From Acridotheres tristis (taxonomy: Eukaryota > Chordata > Aves > Passeriformes > Sturnidae), in assembly GCA_037013685.1 (NCBI GenBank), contig CM072886.1, forward strand, positions 86,062,922-86,126,921: DNA of 64,000 bases, given 5' to 3'. This document shows, one piece after another, positions 13,001-22,690 of this stretch (positions are counted from its first letter, which is position 1; every line of letters starts with the position of its first letter). The notes under the pieces are model-generated. The model had not been told where the DNA came from. It was given only the letters and a program-made list of their open reading frames with translations, and did not search any database. The position numbers and the translations under genes were made by a program.

Positions 13001-14443
13001 TCTGTTTTGCAAGCTCTTGGATAAAGAAATTGCATGTATCATATGATTATATTTTATTTCATTAGTGGTATAACTATAGTAAACAGTATTAATAAAAGCC
13101 AGAATGCATGCGACAGGGCTTGAAAGCAAAAGTACTTCTAATTCACTTGGGGTTGTGTTTCATTATATACCTTGCATGGAGATCCATGAGCTACTACGAA
13201 AGCCTAAGTGAAAAGAGCATGTTTATTGTCAATGAGTTTGAACTTACAATGCTTCTGCTGTGGAATTTTTAAAGGCTCTTAATCTCAAAATGGTTGGAAA
13301 AATTGAGTTTGGGCACCTTCTTCAACTGTTTTTTGCCAAAAAGTGTCAATGTTATGTTAGACAAGAAATAGTAAAGGGGCTCTCAGTTCTTGTGTGCATC
13401 TACACCCAGCTTGGACACAGTGGGGTACAGTGCCAGAAAGTCACATGGCATCACTGATCCTTTGTTTTGAAATAATTCACTACTGATTAGGGATGTTTCC
13501 AGTGCATGACATGACTTGAAATGAGAGCAGTAAATGCATTAAAATTTTGTGTGGTGTGGGTCCCCTACACCAGAGTGTAGGTGTGGGTTTACAGCTCTTG
13601 GTGAAAGATGATGGTGCAGCTGAGAGGCAGTAGAACATGGAGCTCTCCTGTGCGTACTGATGTCTAGTGGATTTGTTGAAGACCTGCCCCAGCCACTCTT
13701 GGTGACTGGGATTTGCTTCCTTGCATTCCTGCCAGGTACATATGCTATTCAGAAATTAACTTTCTTCCTTTTACTGATAATTTTCAGGGTGCAAGATGGT
13801 GGATTGGTTATATCCTTTATTTCATCTAATCAGATTTGGTCTACTTAGAGTTATGTTCTGCATAGTGCAGCAAAAAGAAAAGTTTTTCTGTCTTTATCCA
13901 CATATGACTTGTTGTCTTGTGGGTGTTTATTTACTAAGGAAGTTGTTGCATGGTATTTGAGTGGAAAGTTGGAGGTGGCTCCAGTAGTTTTGTTCCATTG
14001 CACTGGCAAAAAACCCTAAATATCTTTTGGCTTTGAGAGGAAAAGGAAAGAAACACAGAAGTTATGGTAGTGATTATTCTTCTCTGAGAATTCTGCTTAT
14101 GGCTGGAAGATTATTTAGTGGCTTATGCCAAGTGGAATAGCTGCAGTGGAAGACAGGAAAGCAAGTAGAATATTGATCAAACCAAAGCAGCCTGGAAGGT
14201 ACTGTTTCATAAAAATTTCTTGTCTGAGAAGAAATGTTTGGATATTTCCCCCTGGAAGGTGTCAAGGGATGGAGAGAAAGGCGGTTTTTTTAATGTTTTT
14301 GATTTCCTTTGGAAAACATTTTTGATAGGAAGCTGAAACATATTTTGAAGGAAAAACCTCCCAGCTGAGTTTGATAACTGATGTGTGAGGGCAGTAGTTC
14401 AAAGTTGTGCCTCTCTCTGTCCAGACAGTCAAGGCTTTCAATT

Positions 14444-14660
14444 TAGAATCATATAATAGTATGGGTTGAAAGGACCTTTAAAGGTCGTCTAGTCCCATAC
14501 CAGTGCAATGACCAAGATCATCTTCAACTAAATCAGAGATGCTCAGAGTGCCTCCCAGTCTGATCTTGATGGTTTCCAGGGAAATAACCCCTCTCTGGGC
14601 CACCTGTTCCAGTATCTCACCACCCTCCTTGTAAAAAACTTCTTCCTTATAACTAATTAA
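14444..14660 (-). mobile_element. CR1 LINE fragment, 3' end
   Basis: Read on the minus strand, this is the 3' part of a CR1 (chicken repeat 1) non-LTR retrotransposon. On the plus strand it starts with AGAATCATATAATAG, the inverse of the CR1 3' tail (ATTCTATGATTCT type). It continues with GGGTTGAAAGGACCTTTAAAGG, then the block matching the end of the reverse-transcriptase ORF (TCTCTGGGCCACCTGTTCCAG...CTTCTTCC). CR1 copies are usually truncated at the 5' end, as here, so only about 0.2 kb remains. It is dead: it lacks the endonuclease and nearly all of the polymerase. The inner boundary is approximate. Confidence 0.9.
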
Positions 14661-17435
14661 ATTGATCTGATTTGGTACATTTAGGTCTGAACTCTAAAGG
14701 CAGAAGTTCTGAAGGATACTGCAAGAATCGTCTTTATAAAACTTTAGTACCAAAAATGTAAACGTTTGTAACATTTTGAAAAAGACCAACTTCTAACTCT
14801 TACAGGAAACGAATGCCTCCTAAGCAGTTTTGCCAATGCTCACATACTTTTTTGGCTGTCATTTTTCAGATACAGTCATATTTGTATGCCTGATAATGCT
14901 ACAACTTATCTGGTGATATGAATTACTCATTCTATAAATTTATGCAACATAGGAAAAACATGGATACCTGATCCTAACTGTATTATTCTGTTCAAGATGG
15001 TTCCCCTTAGTTGTGTTTATAAGGACTCCTGTAAAGTTATAAACCTCCTTGCAGGTTACAAACTCCTTTTCTGTCTGTGGTGTGGTATGAAGAGATGAAA
15101 GCACAGCTCTGTCTGGCTGCTAGGTTATACTGCAATGCACATTACTGATATTAAATAAGAGATGAATGCACAGCTAATATTTTCCCAGTTCTGCCCTTTT
15201 TTTGTGCTAAATGGATGAGGTCAGCTCTCCCTGCTGAGGCAGGCTCCTTGGAAAGTCAAAATGGTGTTGCCTGAGTAAGGAAGAAAGAAGAGCATCAGAA
15301 CTCTGTTTCTGTTGTGCAGAATACTAACAGAGAAAACATTATATGCCATTACAGAAAGACTGTGGCTGATGCTCAGAAAATCAAAGTAGGTTGAAAATTA
15401 CACAGATGCAACTTGACAGTCTTACTTTAAAAGCAGGGCTGTCCAAGAGTCTGTTGAGTGTACCAGACTTAAAAAGGAAGCAACAACAAAAACAAAATAT
15501 AGGCAGATGTTACGATTCTAATAAAGGCTACATTTGAAATTCCATTTGTTGTTTTAAGGAGAGAATAAAAAAGTATATGGAAATTTAATTTATTTCATAG
15601 TACTGGTTCTCAACCTATCAGGTTTTGTTTCCTAATTTTATAATCCATTAGTAACCTAAGTGCTGTAAGAGACCATTAAAAATCTTAAAAGGTTTTAATA
15701 GTAGTTAGATAGTATGATCTGTATTTACTGCAAATATTTAATTGCATTTAAAATCAAAGGCATTTTTTAGAAACATGAGGTGTTAGCAAAAAGTTCTGTT
15801 AGTACAAGTTCTGAATACTATTATTAATTATATTTTCTGTTATAAGTCTTAGCTATAAGGATATACATATGATTTAATGAAATTCCTCTGATATTTGAAA
15901 CTGGAGATGGAATGCTTTTGAGCTCTAATTCAAGTTTTTCACTGTAATATGTAGCATCCAGAAAATTATTTCTGCGAGCTTAGAAATTGTAGTAGTAATC
16001 TTCTATAATTTGGTTTCCTTCTGATTGCTCTTATTGGAATATCTATACATTTTCAAGAAGGATTTAGTATGATGGAAGCAACCCTTCCACCAAACTTAAT
16101 TAATCAGTCCTTTAGGTGACTAATTAGACGTGCTGAATTTTCAGTGAGGTGTATTGTTTCACTCTAGGTTGTCACGCCTATCTTACTCAGCTGATATCTG
16201 TAAACTGAAAGAGGATATTGCTACAGTGCATGGTTCCTAATAAGATTCAAATTAAATAATCACCTCAATTATAGATCAAAAACTCAGGTTCAACAATTAT
16301 CCAAAGAGCTTCATTGTAAACCCACAGTCATGTAACTACTCCTTTCTCTTTCTATCTGAATTTATAGCTGTCTCACACAAGACATAATTTAGATTTAGTT
16401 TAAATGGTGCTCTAAGTTGCTTCCATTATCTCAGCCTGAAACAACCTGTGTCTATTCCTGGAATATGATTTCATTATTCTTGAACTGTGTTACCTACAGT
16501 GTACGCTATCTTTTCTACACTGAACATTTTCCAGGAAAAGCTTTTTCAGTTCCTGTTAGTTCTCAGACATTTGAGCCAGCTAAACATGGAAGGAGGAAGA
16601 CTTTGTCTGATGTATTCATTCCACTTCCATTAATTATCTTTGAAGATCATTCTTATTTATTCACAGATTATACCAAGTTTTTGGGATGTCCAATTTTATA
16701 TTTATAATACAGAATTATACTGTATTGTGTAGATTGAGATATTGGTACTGGGTGGAAGAAGGGACAGCTGAAAGCTTTTCATACTCCTGAGTCACTGTCA
16801 CTACAAGACTACCTATTTACTGGGATGACATTCTGGAGAAAAGGTCTGGGTTTTCAGAGACTTGATCAAAAACACATGGAAATTCCTTTCTCACGAGGGC
16901 ATTTAATTTTTCTTGTAAAATACCCTTGTATCATAAATTATTTTCCCTTTTGTGATTCAAGCTCATTTTGATTTGCTGCTGTTATATGGAAAGTCAGATT
17001 TCTACAAAATAATGGGAATTCTTTCTCCATGCTTATCCAAAAATTTATCTGTTTGAATGCTGCAACTATGCAGGAACTCTGGGCAGAAGCCTTTGGAGTA
17101 AGGGGCTAATCTGTGTGGCAGAAGAAGTAAGAGTAAACAACATATTAGGATCACAGATTATTCACATAATAACCACCTGAAATCAGGAGTTCTTTACTTC
17201 TAGTAAAACTTCTGAATGTTGGTTTCCCTTTGTGTTTTGTGTCATAATGTTTTGAGAATTTGTAGGTACAGCTGAAGTGCTAGATATGTGCTACTGACAA
17301 CGTGCCTAATGGAAAAGCTGTGTACTGGCTTCTGGGTGCTTTCAGAAGAGAATTTTCCCTTGGATTTCAGTGGAGGTACAATGCTGGCAGTGCCTTTAGA
17401 CTGAAAAAGTCAATTTATTGATCCACAGTGCAAGC
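14661..17435. other. Unrecognised AT-rich non-coding DNA
   Basis: No gene or repeat family recognised. The longest open frame is 96 codons (16417-16707) with no domain. A pair of homeodomain-type sites lies at 16096-16127 and is reported as a finding. Confidence 0.6.
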
Positions 17436-17911
17436 ATAGAATCCTGTGTTTTGGGTTGGAAGGGACCTTTAAAGGTCATGTAGTCCAACCCTGCTGCGAT
17501 GGACATGGATATATTTAACTAGATCAGGTTGCTCAGAGCCTCCACCCAACCTGTCCTTGAAGATTTCCAGAGATGGGGCATCCACAACCTCTCTAGGCAA
17601 CCTATTCTGGCATCTCACTACATTTATAATAAAGAATTTCTTCACAATATCTAATCTCAGCCAACCCTCCTTCAGGATCATTCCCTCTTGTCCTATCACT
17701 TCATGCCTTTTTGAAAAATCCATCTCCAGCTCCCTTGTAGGCCCCCATCAGGTACTGGAAGGTGCTGTAAAGTCTCCCCAGAGCTGGCTCTTCTCCAGGG
17801 TGAACAGGGTGAGCAAACTCTCAGCCTTTCCTCATGGAAGAGGTACTCCATCCCCTCCGCCCTCTTCGTGGTCCTGCTCTGGACTTGCACCGACAGGTCC
17901 GTGTCCGATTA
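17436..17911 (-). mobile_element. CR1 LINE, part 1 (3' portion), interrupted by a SINE
   Basis: This is the 3' part of a minus-strand CR1. The plus-strand left edge shows CATAGAATCCTGTG, then GGTTGGAAGGGACCTTTAAAGG and the usual run towards the ORF2 C-terminus. The minus-strand frame at about 17469-17723 reads as the last part of the CR1 reverse-transcriptase ORF (for example LPREVVDAPSLEIFKDRL). The frame is broken and truncated, so the copy is inactive. The element stops near 17911, where a SINE begins, and resumes after 18053. Confidence 0.92.
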
Positions 17912-17985
17912 TGGAGATGAGCTCAGATGGGGAGAGCATGGTGCTAATAACACCATGGTCATGGACTGGATCCCCACACGGGCCA
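17912..17985 (+). repeat. tRNA-Ile-derived head of the SINE (not a functional tRNA gene)
   Basis: The 74-nt length equals that of tRNA-Ile(AAT). The anticodon loop CTAATAA and the 3' GGGCCA are kept. The 5' acceptor strand (TGGAGAT instead of the expected GGCCGGT type) no longer pairs with the 3' strand, and the T-loop GGTTCGA is changed to GGACTGGA. It also runs straight into the CR1 tail. It is therefore a retroposon module and should not be annotated as a tRNA. Confidence 0.85.
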
Positions 17986-18053
17986 TTCACATAAAGCCAG
18001 ACTCAGTCATCCTTGTGGATCCCTTACAACTCAGAATATTCTGTGATTCTGTG
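17912..18053 (+). mobile_element. tRNA-Ile/CR1 composite SINE (TguSINE1-like)
   Basis: This is a 142-bp SINE in two parts. Positions 17912-17985 are a 74-nt head matching tRNA-Ile(AAT) in length and layout: an A-box-like GAGCTCAGATGG, the anticodon arm GGTGCTAATAACACC and the acceptor end ACGGGCCA. Positions 17986-18053 are a CR1-type 3' tail (CATCCTTGTGGATCCCTT ... TTCTGTGATTCTGTG). That tail would let it borrow the CR1 reverse transcriptase. The same architecture is known for TguSINE1, a passerine family active early in Eupasseres. The B box is degraded, so transcription today is unlikely. It lies in opposite orientation to the CR1 it interrupts. Confidence 0.88.
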
Positions 18054-18125
18054 TCTCTCCTCTGCTGAGGAACTCAGAGCTGGAGGAAATTCTCCAGATG
18101 GGATCTCATGAGTATGGACTGGAGG
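18054..18125 (-). mobile_element. CR1 LINE, part 2, beyond the SINE
   Basis: This continues the CR1 that ends at 17911. The plus strand reads CTCAGAGCTGG ... CTCCAGATGGGATCTCATGAG, the expected CR1 block next to the sequence lost at the SINE junction. It shows that the SINE landed inside a pre-existing CR1. Similarity fades after about 18125, which is probably the 5' truncation point of the CR1. Confidence 0.8.
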
Positions 18126-20818
18126 GGTCCCCAAGGGGTTGGTAAAGATTTGCTAAAGCCCTGCTGATCAAAGGTGAAGTGCTGAGGCTGGAGCAGCTTC
18201 TGAGGCTGAGACCAAGCTCAGGAGAATGCAAATTAAGAAAAGGCTGAAGGGTTAATTTGATGTTCTATCTGCAGCTGGTGCCTCGAGTATCTGTTGGCAC
18301 AGGCGCTAGGAACAGGAGTAAGAAAGGAGGGGGTTAGCACTGTCTATCAAGGGGATAGCACAGTTAATTGGAAATTAATTTACAGGCAGTGCTAGCAGCC
18401 CATCAGCGCTTCCATCTGCATAAGTGACAGGCTAGATCCTTCAAGGCAGAGAGAATTACTTATCCTGGGGCCAGGAGGCAGAATGCAAATATGAGACTAC
18501 TCCTCTCTTTCCTAAGAGAGCAATCCTACTGAAGCTATAGTGTTTTTCCAAGTGTTCCTGGAATTTCAGATCTGATCACGTCCATACCTGGTTGTTCCTG
18601 TTTCCTCTTCCACTTCAGAGAAGGCCGGGCAATGTAGCATGTGGCATCAGGAGTGGTCAAGAGGCAGGGACATGGCCTGGCACTGTAGAGTTACTGCTGC
18701 TGGGTTTTTCCAGACACAAATTGCCCAGGGAAAGGGGATTTTGTCCATGGAGCCAGAAAGATTTAAGAGCTGGTGGAGTTCACAGTTCTAACACAGAAAC
18801 CCGTGTTTTATTGTGTGGCTGTGTGATTTCCAAGACCCTTTAAGCTTAAGATGTGAAACCTCTTAAGCTACCCAGCATGATGTGCTGTTTGTAAAGATTT
18901 ATTAGTTTTTCAGAGCTTCCACGCTTTCCCCTCCATGACTCCTTAAGGATTTTGAAAAAGCAAAATGAGTGTAACTCAAAAGTGGACAGGCAAACCTATT
19001 TGCCTTACCACCAAAGAAACAGAAGTGATGGTTGTGCCTGAAATAACTCAATCTGGAATTCTGTCATCTTTGAAACTTATGCTTGTAGCTGCCCTTTATG
19101 TTCATGCTGTCTTTCATGAGAATGTGGATAGTCTTGTATTCAGTATGTAGTCTCAAGCTTCTTGCCATATATATGGCTCTGTGGGGTTAACCAGTAAAAA
19201 TTGCCCATTTATAGGGAGGCAAGGAGAGCCCTGGTACCTTCTCACATGTTGTATTTACTTCTCTGGTTGGTTTGAACCACGATGTAACACCAAAGACCCA
19301 GTTTCTGTAGGTTGCTCAGGTATGTCCTCGTGACCTACTGACCATTAATTAATTAATACTAAGCATGCATACACGTACTTTGCTAAATGAGACTGATTAA
19401 AATCTGTGTGGGGTGGTCAGATGTATTTAAGTTGAATTCCTTCTACTTCACTGCCAAATTATGGGGATTTTTGTTGTTCACTGAAAATTATTACTCTTTT
19501 TTACCCTTCTGTTTATTACACAGTTTTATTATTATTATTATTATTAATAATAATAATAATATTTACTAAGCTTACTTAAGTAGAAACAGTTATTCAGGAT
19601 TTTGGCAGAGAAGAAAAATAATTACTGCAAATGCAGGAAAATTTTCTCTTTCCCTGATACATTTGAAATGTAATTTTGTCTGGCAATTAGAGCTTATGAG
19701 AGACTTACTGGCTGGGTACATCAGGTTATAGCCATGATCAGACAGAGTCCACTTTAATTAATCTGATTATTGTACATTTTGTGGTGCTCTAAAATTGTTT
19801 AGATTCCCTGACATTTATTAAGAATAAACTTCTCTTTTACCTAGAGATGATTGCATGATGCAGAATTATTAATGGTTAGTCATAAGAAATTAATCAAGTT
19901 AGAGGCAGCATGAAGTGAGGGAATGAGCACTGAAGCAGAAGCTAAGTTCTTATGTTAATTTGATGCATGGACTTGGAAAAAATCACTTACTTCTCATCAT
20001 AATCTCTTGATTTTCCTTCAGCTAAAGAAGGAATATTAATATTCATCTCCCTACTTTACCAGTTTGAGGAGAATTAGCTAATACACATGTTTATAGATAA
20101 AATGTTAGTGCTTCAAAAATGTAAATTTTGTTTTATCAAATGTTTATATATGTATAAATATGTCTGTGTGTGCATCCAAATATTAATAAGGAAACTAGAG
20201 ACCTGATTATGTTATTTCTATCTGTAGTTGCCAATCCATCAAATAGGAAGGAACATTATCTATTGTCTAATTCAATGGCTTCTATCACCAGCAGGAGAAG
20301 TAAGGAGAACTTCAAGAATTAATTGTTTTTTCAGGCCTTAGGTATACATGTAATTCAAAATTTTACTTGTTCTTAACTACTTACTGATTTATTTAGAGTG
20401 AAAAAAATCACATCTATTGAAATATTGATGTTTTGATTTTATTTTTTAAGTAGTTTGCTTAAGATGACACAGTCCAGAAGGAGTCTAGGAGCACAATTTG
20501 TTTCTTTTGGAGTCTTCATTTATTCCATGTAATTGCAAGGCTTTGTGACTGTTAAATAACTTCAGTTCACCTGTAGTGCAAGCTTATTTAAATTAAAGGC
20601 TCAGGCTCTGACATATACCTTTTTTATTTGTGTAAAAACCCATGTACTTTCATTCCAGTGAAATACTGTAATATTTTGACCACAGGAATTCTTTCCTCCA
20701 GGATGTGAAATGCTCTTTGAAGAAAACACTGAGCCTTTAAACAAGACAAGGCCTCAGTTGTGTTGTGTGTTACTTATTAAGTAATTGTACTTGTTTGAGG
20801 TAGCAAATATTAAAAATC
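18126..20818. other. Unrecognised non-coding DNA
   Basis: No gene recognised; open frames are at most 83 codons. The part up to about 18850 is somewhat richer in G and C than its surroundings but matches no repeat I know. A TTAATTAATTAA palindrome lies near 19345, and the ATT/AAT palindrome at 19526-19561 is listed separately. Confidence 0.6.
19526..19561. repeat. ATT/AAT microsatellite forming a 32-bp perfect palindrome
   Basis: Seven TTA units (19526-19546) switch to ATA/ATA-phase AAT units. Positions 19530-19561 are a perfect palindrome with 16-bp arms centred between 19545 and 19546. Such a sequence can extrude as a cruciform and is prone to length change. Confidence 0.9.
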
Positions 20819-20955
20819 ATGGAGCCATAGAATTATTTAAAATAGAAGGGACCTCTGAATGCCACTGGTCCAAGCTGCTGTCCCCCTCAGCACCTGCATT
20901 AAACAAGGCTAGCTTCAAAGTTGGAACTAATTTCAGACTTACTTGGGCCATCTAT
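20819..20955 (-). mobile_element. Diverged CR1 LINE fragment, 3' end
   Basis: The plus strand reads CATAGAATTATTTAAAATAG then AAGGGACCTCTGAATGCC and GGTCCAAGCTGCTGTCCCC, followed by CTTCAAAGTTGGAACTA. These follow the order of a CR1 3' end read in reverse. The copy is diverged and only about 0.14 kb is clear, so the inner boundary is uncertain. Confidence 0.72.
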
Positions 20956-21953
20956 AAAATGTCTATTTTTTCTATCTTCCTCAAAATTTATTGTGGTGGA
21001 TTTTTTATCTAACATCACCTGGATGATGACCAAGTCATCGTCTACTAATCCCAGTAATGGTGTATCCACCTGAGTCAGTCCTTGATCATCTTGTCTAGAT
21101 TTCTAGATTTTCCTGGACACCAAGATTTCTCAATATGTTTTGGAGATATATTTTGGGCAAGTGACAAAGTAATAAGGAAATGTTTGCCATGAACAGTGCC
21201 TAGACCATTTGACTGAGTTCCAAATAGCAATGTCACAATATTGTTTTACTAGAGTGGAATCAAAAACAGTTTAGTATCCTATTTTGAAATAATGTTAATG
21301 CTCAGAAAAATAATGTTTATGTTCTATCTCACAGAAAAAGAGTTGTACATGGGGAAAAAAAAACAAAAAATAACCCCAAAAATGAACAAAGCAAGCAAAA
21401 AAACCCAAACCAAACATATTCCAGGAGACTATTTTAGGCCCTTTGTTCTTATAGTTTTTAACTTTCTGAGCTTTGCTAGCTTACTATGTATGCATTGGGA
21501 ATGCAGGTTTATCACTTACATAAAATTTTGTAGATTGTAAACTTTTCCTTATCCTGGTTGACCTTGCTTCTCCTTCTGCATCATCTAATTTAAATTTTTA
21601 TTGTATGCACTCAAAATATAGACTTGGTGAAAATTACTGCATTGGGCATCCATTTCTTACCTCACAATTAACCACACCACTAAATTTGAGCTTGAAGGTT
21701 CTTCCACAGTCTTTAATGCATTGTGGCTTTATCTAGACAACAGTTCAATTGTTAGATGTAGAAAAAGCATAAAGCTGTCCCATTTTAGAAGACTCAACAG
21801 AGTGACAGGTCAGGACAACCAGAACATACTGAATATCAGTCACAGCAGCTGTCTATAGGTTTACTAAGGTCTTCTTCCAGTGTCATCCCTTGGACTGAGC
21901 CTTCCTTAGCAAGGGGATGCACTAGACACTTGAGGAGCACGTATTTTGGTTTA
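20956..21953. other. Unrecognised AT-rich non-coding DNA
   Basis: No gene recognised. It includes an A-rich low-complexity patch near 21350-21420. The first 150 bases could hold further decayed CR1 sequence, but I could not align it with confidence. Confidence 0.55.
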
Positions 21954-22121
21954 TAGAATCATTTAGGTTGGAAAAGACCCTTAACCCTCAACCATTAACC
22001 TAACACTGCCAAGTCCACCACTATGGACCATGTCCAGAAGTGCCACATCTACATGTCCTTTGAACACCTCCAAGTATGGGGGCTCAACTGCTTCCCTGAG
22101 CAACCTGTGCCCATGCTTGAC
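21954..22121 (-). mobile_element. CR1 LINE, part 1 (3' portion), interrupted by an LTR
   Basis: The plus strand begins TAGAATCATTTAGGTTGGAAAAGACCC and goes on through CCATGTCCAGAAGTGCCACATC and GAACACCTCCAAG to CCATGCTTGAC, a classic CR1 3' end in reverse. The minus-strand frame here encodes a remnant of the ORF2 C-terminus (LREAVEPPYLEVFKGHVDVA). It breaks off exactly at the start of an LTR at 22122 and resumes at 22431. Confidence 0.92.
22116..22121 (+). repeat. Target-site duplication, left copy (CTTGAC)
   Basis: The 6-bp direct repeat CTTGAC lies directly before the LTR and recurs at 22425-22430 directly after it. The site belongs to the interrupted CR1. A 6-bp duplication is usual for class II (ERVK-like) retrovirus integrases. 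Confidence 0.9.
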
Positions 22122-22324
22122 TGTGGGTATTGGAGCCTGGGAAAGCAGAGTTCTTCCAGGCATTTGAAGGAAAACAAGGAAAGAATTAATAACAAAAGTA
22201 ATAACAGACGTTGCACCTGCTGTTGTTGACATTGTATGCATGTGAGACGTGATGTTTTGGTAAAAGCATGTTTGTAAGAGGTGTTGCTTTCCTTGCTGAC
22301 TATTCTTGGGTCAGCAAAGTATTC

Positions 22325-22331
22325 TATAAAA
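22325..22331 (+). promoter_or_regulatory. LTR TATA box
   Basis: TATAAAA inside the solo LTR, 22 bases upstream of its polyadenylation signal. This compact spacing is common in retroviral LTRs with a short R region. Whether it still drives transcription cannot be seen. Confidence 0.7.
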
Positions 22332-22346
22332 TGTGTGTACTTCTAC

Positions 22347-22352
22347 AATAAA
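22347..22352 (+). promoter_or_regulatory. LTR polyadenylation signal
   Basis: AATAAA in the solo LTR, about 70 bases before its 3' end. It fixes the plus orientation of the LTR. Confidence 0.75.
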
Positions 22353-22424
22353 TCTGCTTCTTCTACCTCTGAGAGGAAACCATGCCGCTGTGATTTCTTT
22401 GCCACTCCTACAGCTACAGTGACA

Positions 22425-22430
22425 CTTGAC
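22425..22430 (+). repeat. Target-site duplication, right copy (CTTGAC)
   Basis: An exact copy of the hexamer at 22116-22121. The CR1 sequence continues from here (TATCTCTTTGGTGAAGAG). Confidence 0.9.
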
Positions 22431-22690
22431 TATCTCTTTGGTGAAGAGATCTTTCTTAATTTACAATCTAAACCTCTCCTAGTACAAATTAGACCATTTC
22501 CTCTCATCCTATAACTTCTTCCTAGGGAAAAGAGACTGACCTCTACCTCACTACCCTTCTTTGAGGTAGTGGTAGAGAGCCATAAGGTCCCCCATCAGCC
22601 TCCATTTCTCCAGGCTAGACCCTGCTATATCAACCCTTCACCAGCTTCATTGCTCTTCTTTGGATGCAAAGACCGAGAATCCAGCTCATG
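22431..22690 (-). mobile_element. CR1 LINE, part 2, beyond the LTR
   Basis: It continues the CR1 that stops at 22121. The plus strand reads TTGGTGAAGAGATCTTTC, AATCTAAACCTCTCCTAG, GACCATTTCCTCTCATCC and CTCCATTTCTCCAGGCTAGA, then a GCTCTTCTTTGG block. Similarity fades near 22690, the probable 5' truncation. The whole CR1, without the LTR, is about 0.43 kb. Confidence 0.88.

Larger units (their letters stand above)
1..14443. other. Unrecognised AT-rich non-coding DNA
   Basis: I see no gene here. Open frames are at most 135 codons and show no domain, no convincing splice-site context and no codon-use signature. No CR1, LTR or SINE stood out. The stretch contains short simple tracts (a GT run near 1770, a C run near 2845, pyrimidine runs near 6114 and 9439), two strong inverted repeats (5451-5475 and 9979-10015) and two blocks that could be conserved regulatory DNA (about 7780-8270 and 9860-10660). 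It fits intergenic or deep intronic vertebrate DNA. Very old, diverged repeats could be missed by eye. Confidence 0.6.
22122..22424 (+). mobile_element. Solo LTR of an endogenous retrovirus, 303 bp
   Basis: The element starts TGTGGG and ends GTGACA, with the canonical TG...CA termini. It is bracketed by the 6-bp direct repeat CTTGAC and interrupts a CR1 that reads continuously across it. It holds a TATA box (22325-22331) and a polyadenylation signal AATAAA (22347-22352) in the plus orientation, giving the order U3-R-U5. No gag, pol or env sequence is present on either side, so this is a solo LTR left after recombination between the two LTRs of a provirus. The 6-bp duplication suggests an ERVK-like (class II) origin; the family name is not known to me. 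Confidence 0.9.

Noticed and set aside
17912..17985. A possible tRNA-Ile gene
   Set aside because: The acceptor stem does not pair, the T-loop is altered and the sequence continues directly into a CR1-type tail, so it is the head of a SINE.
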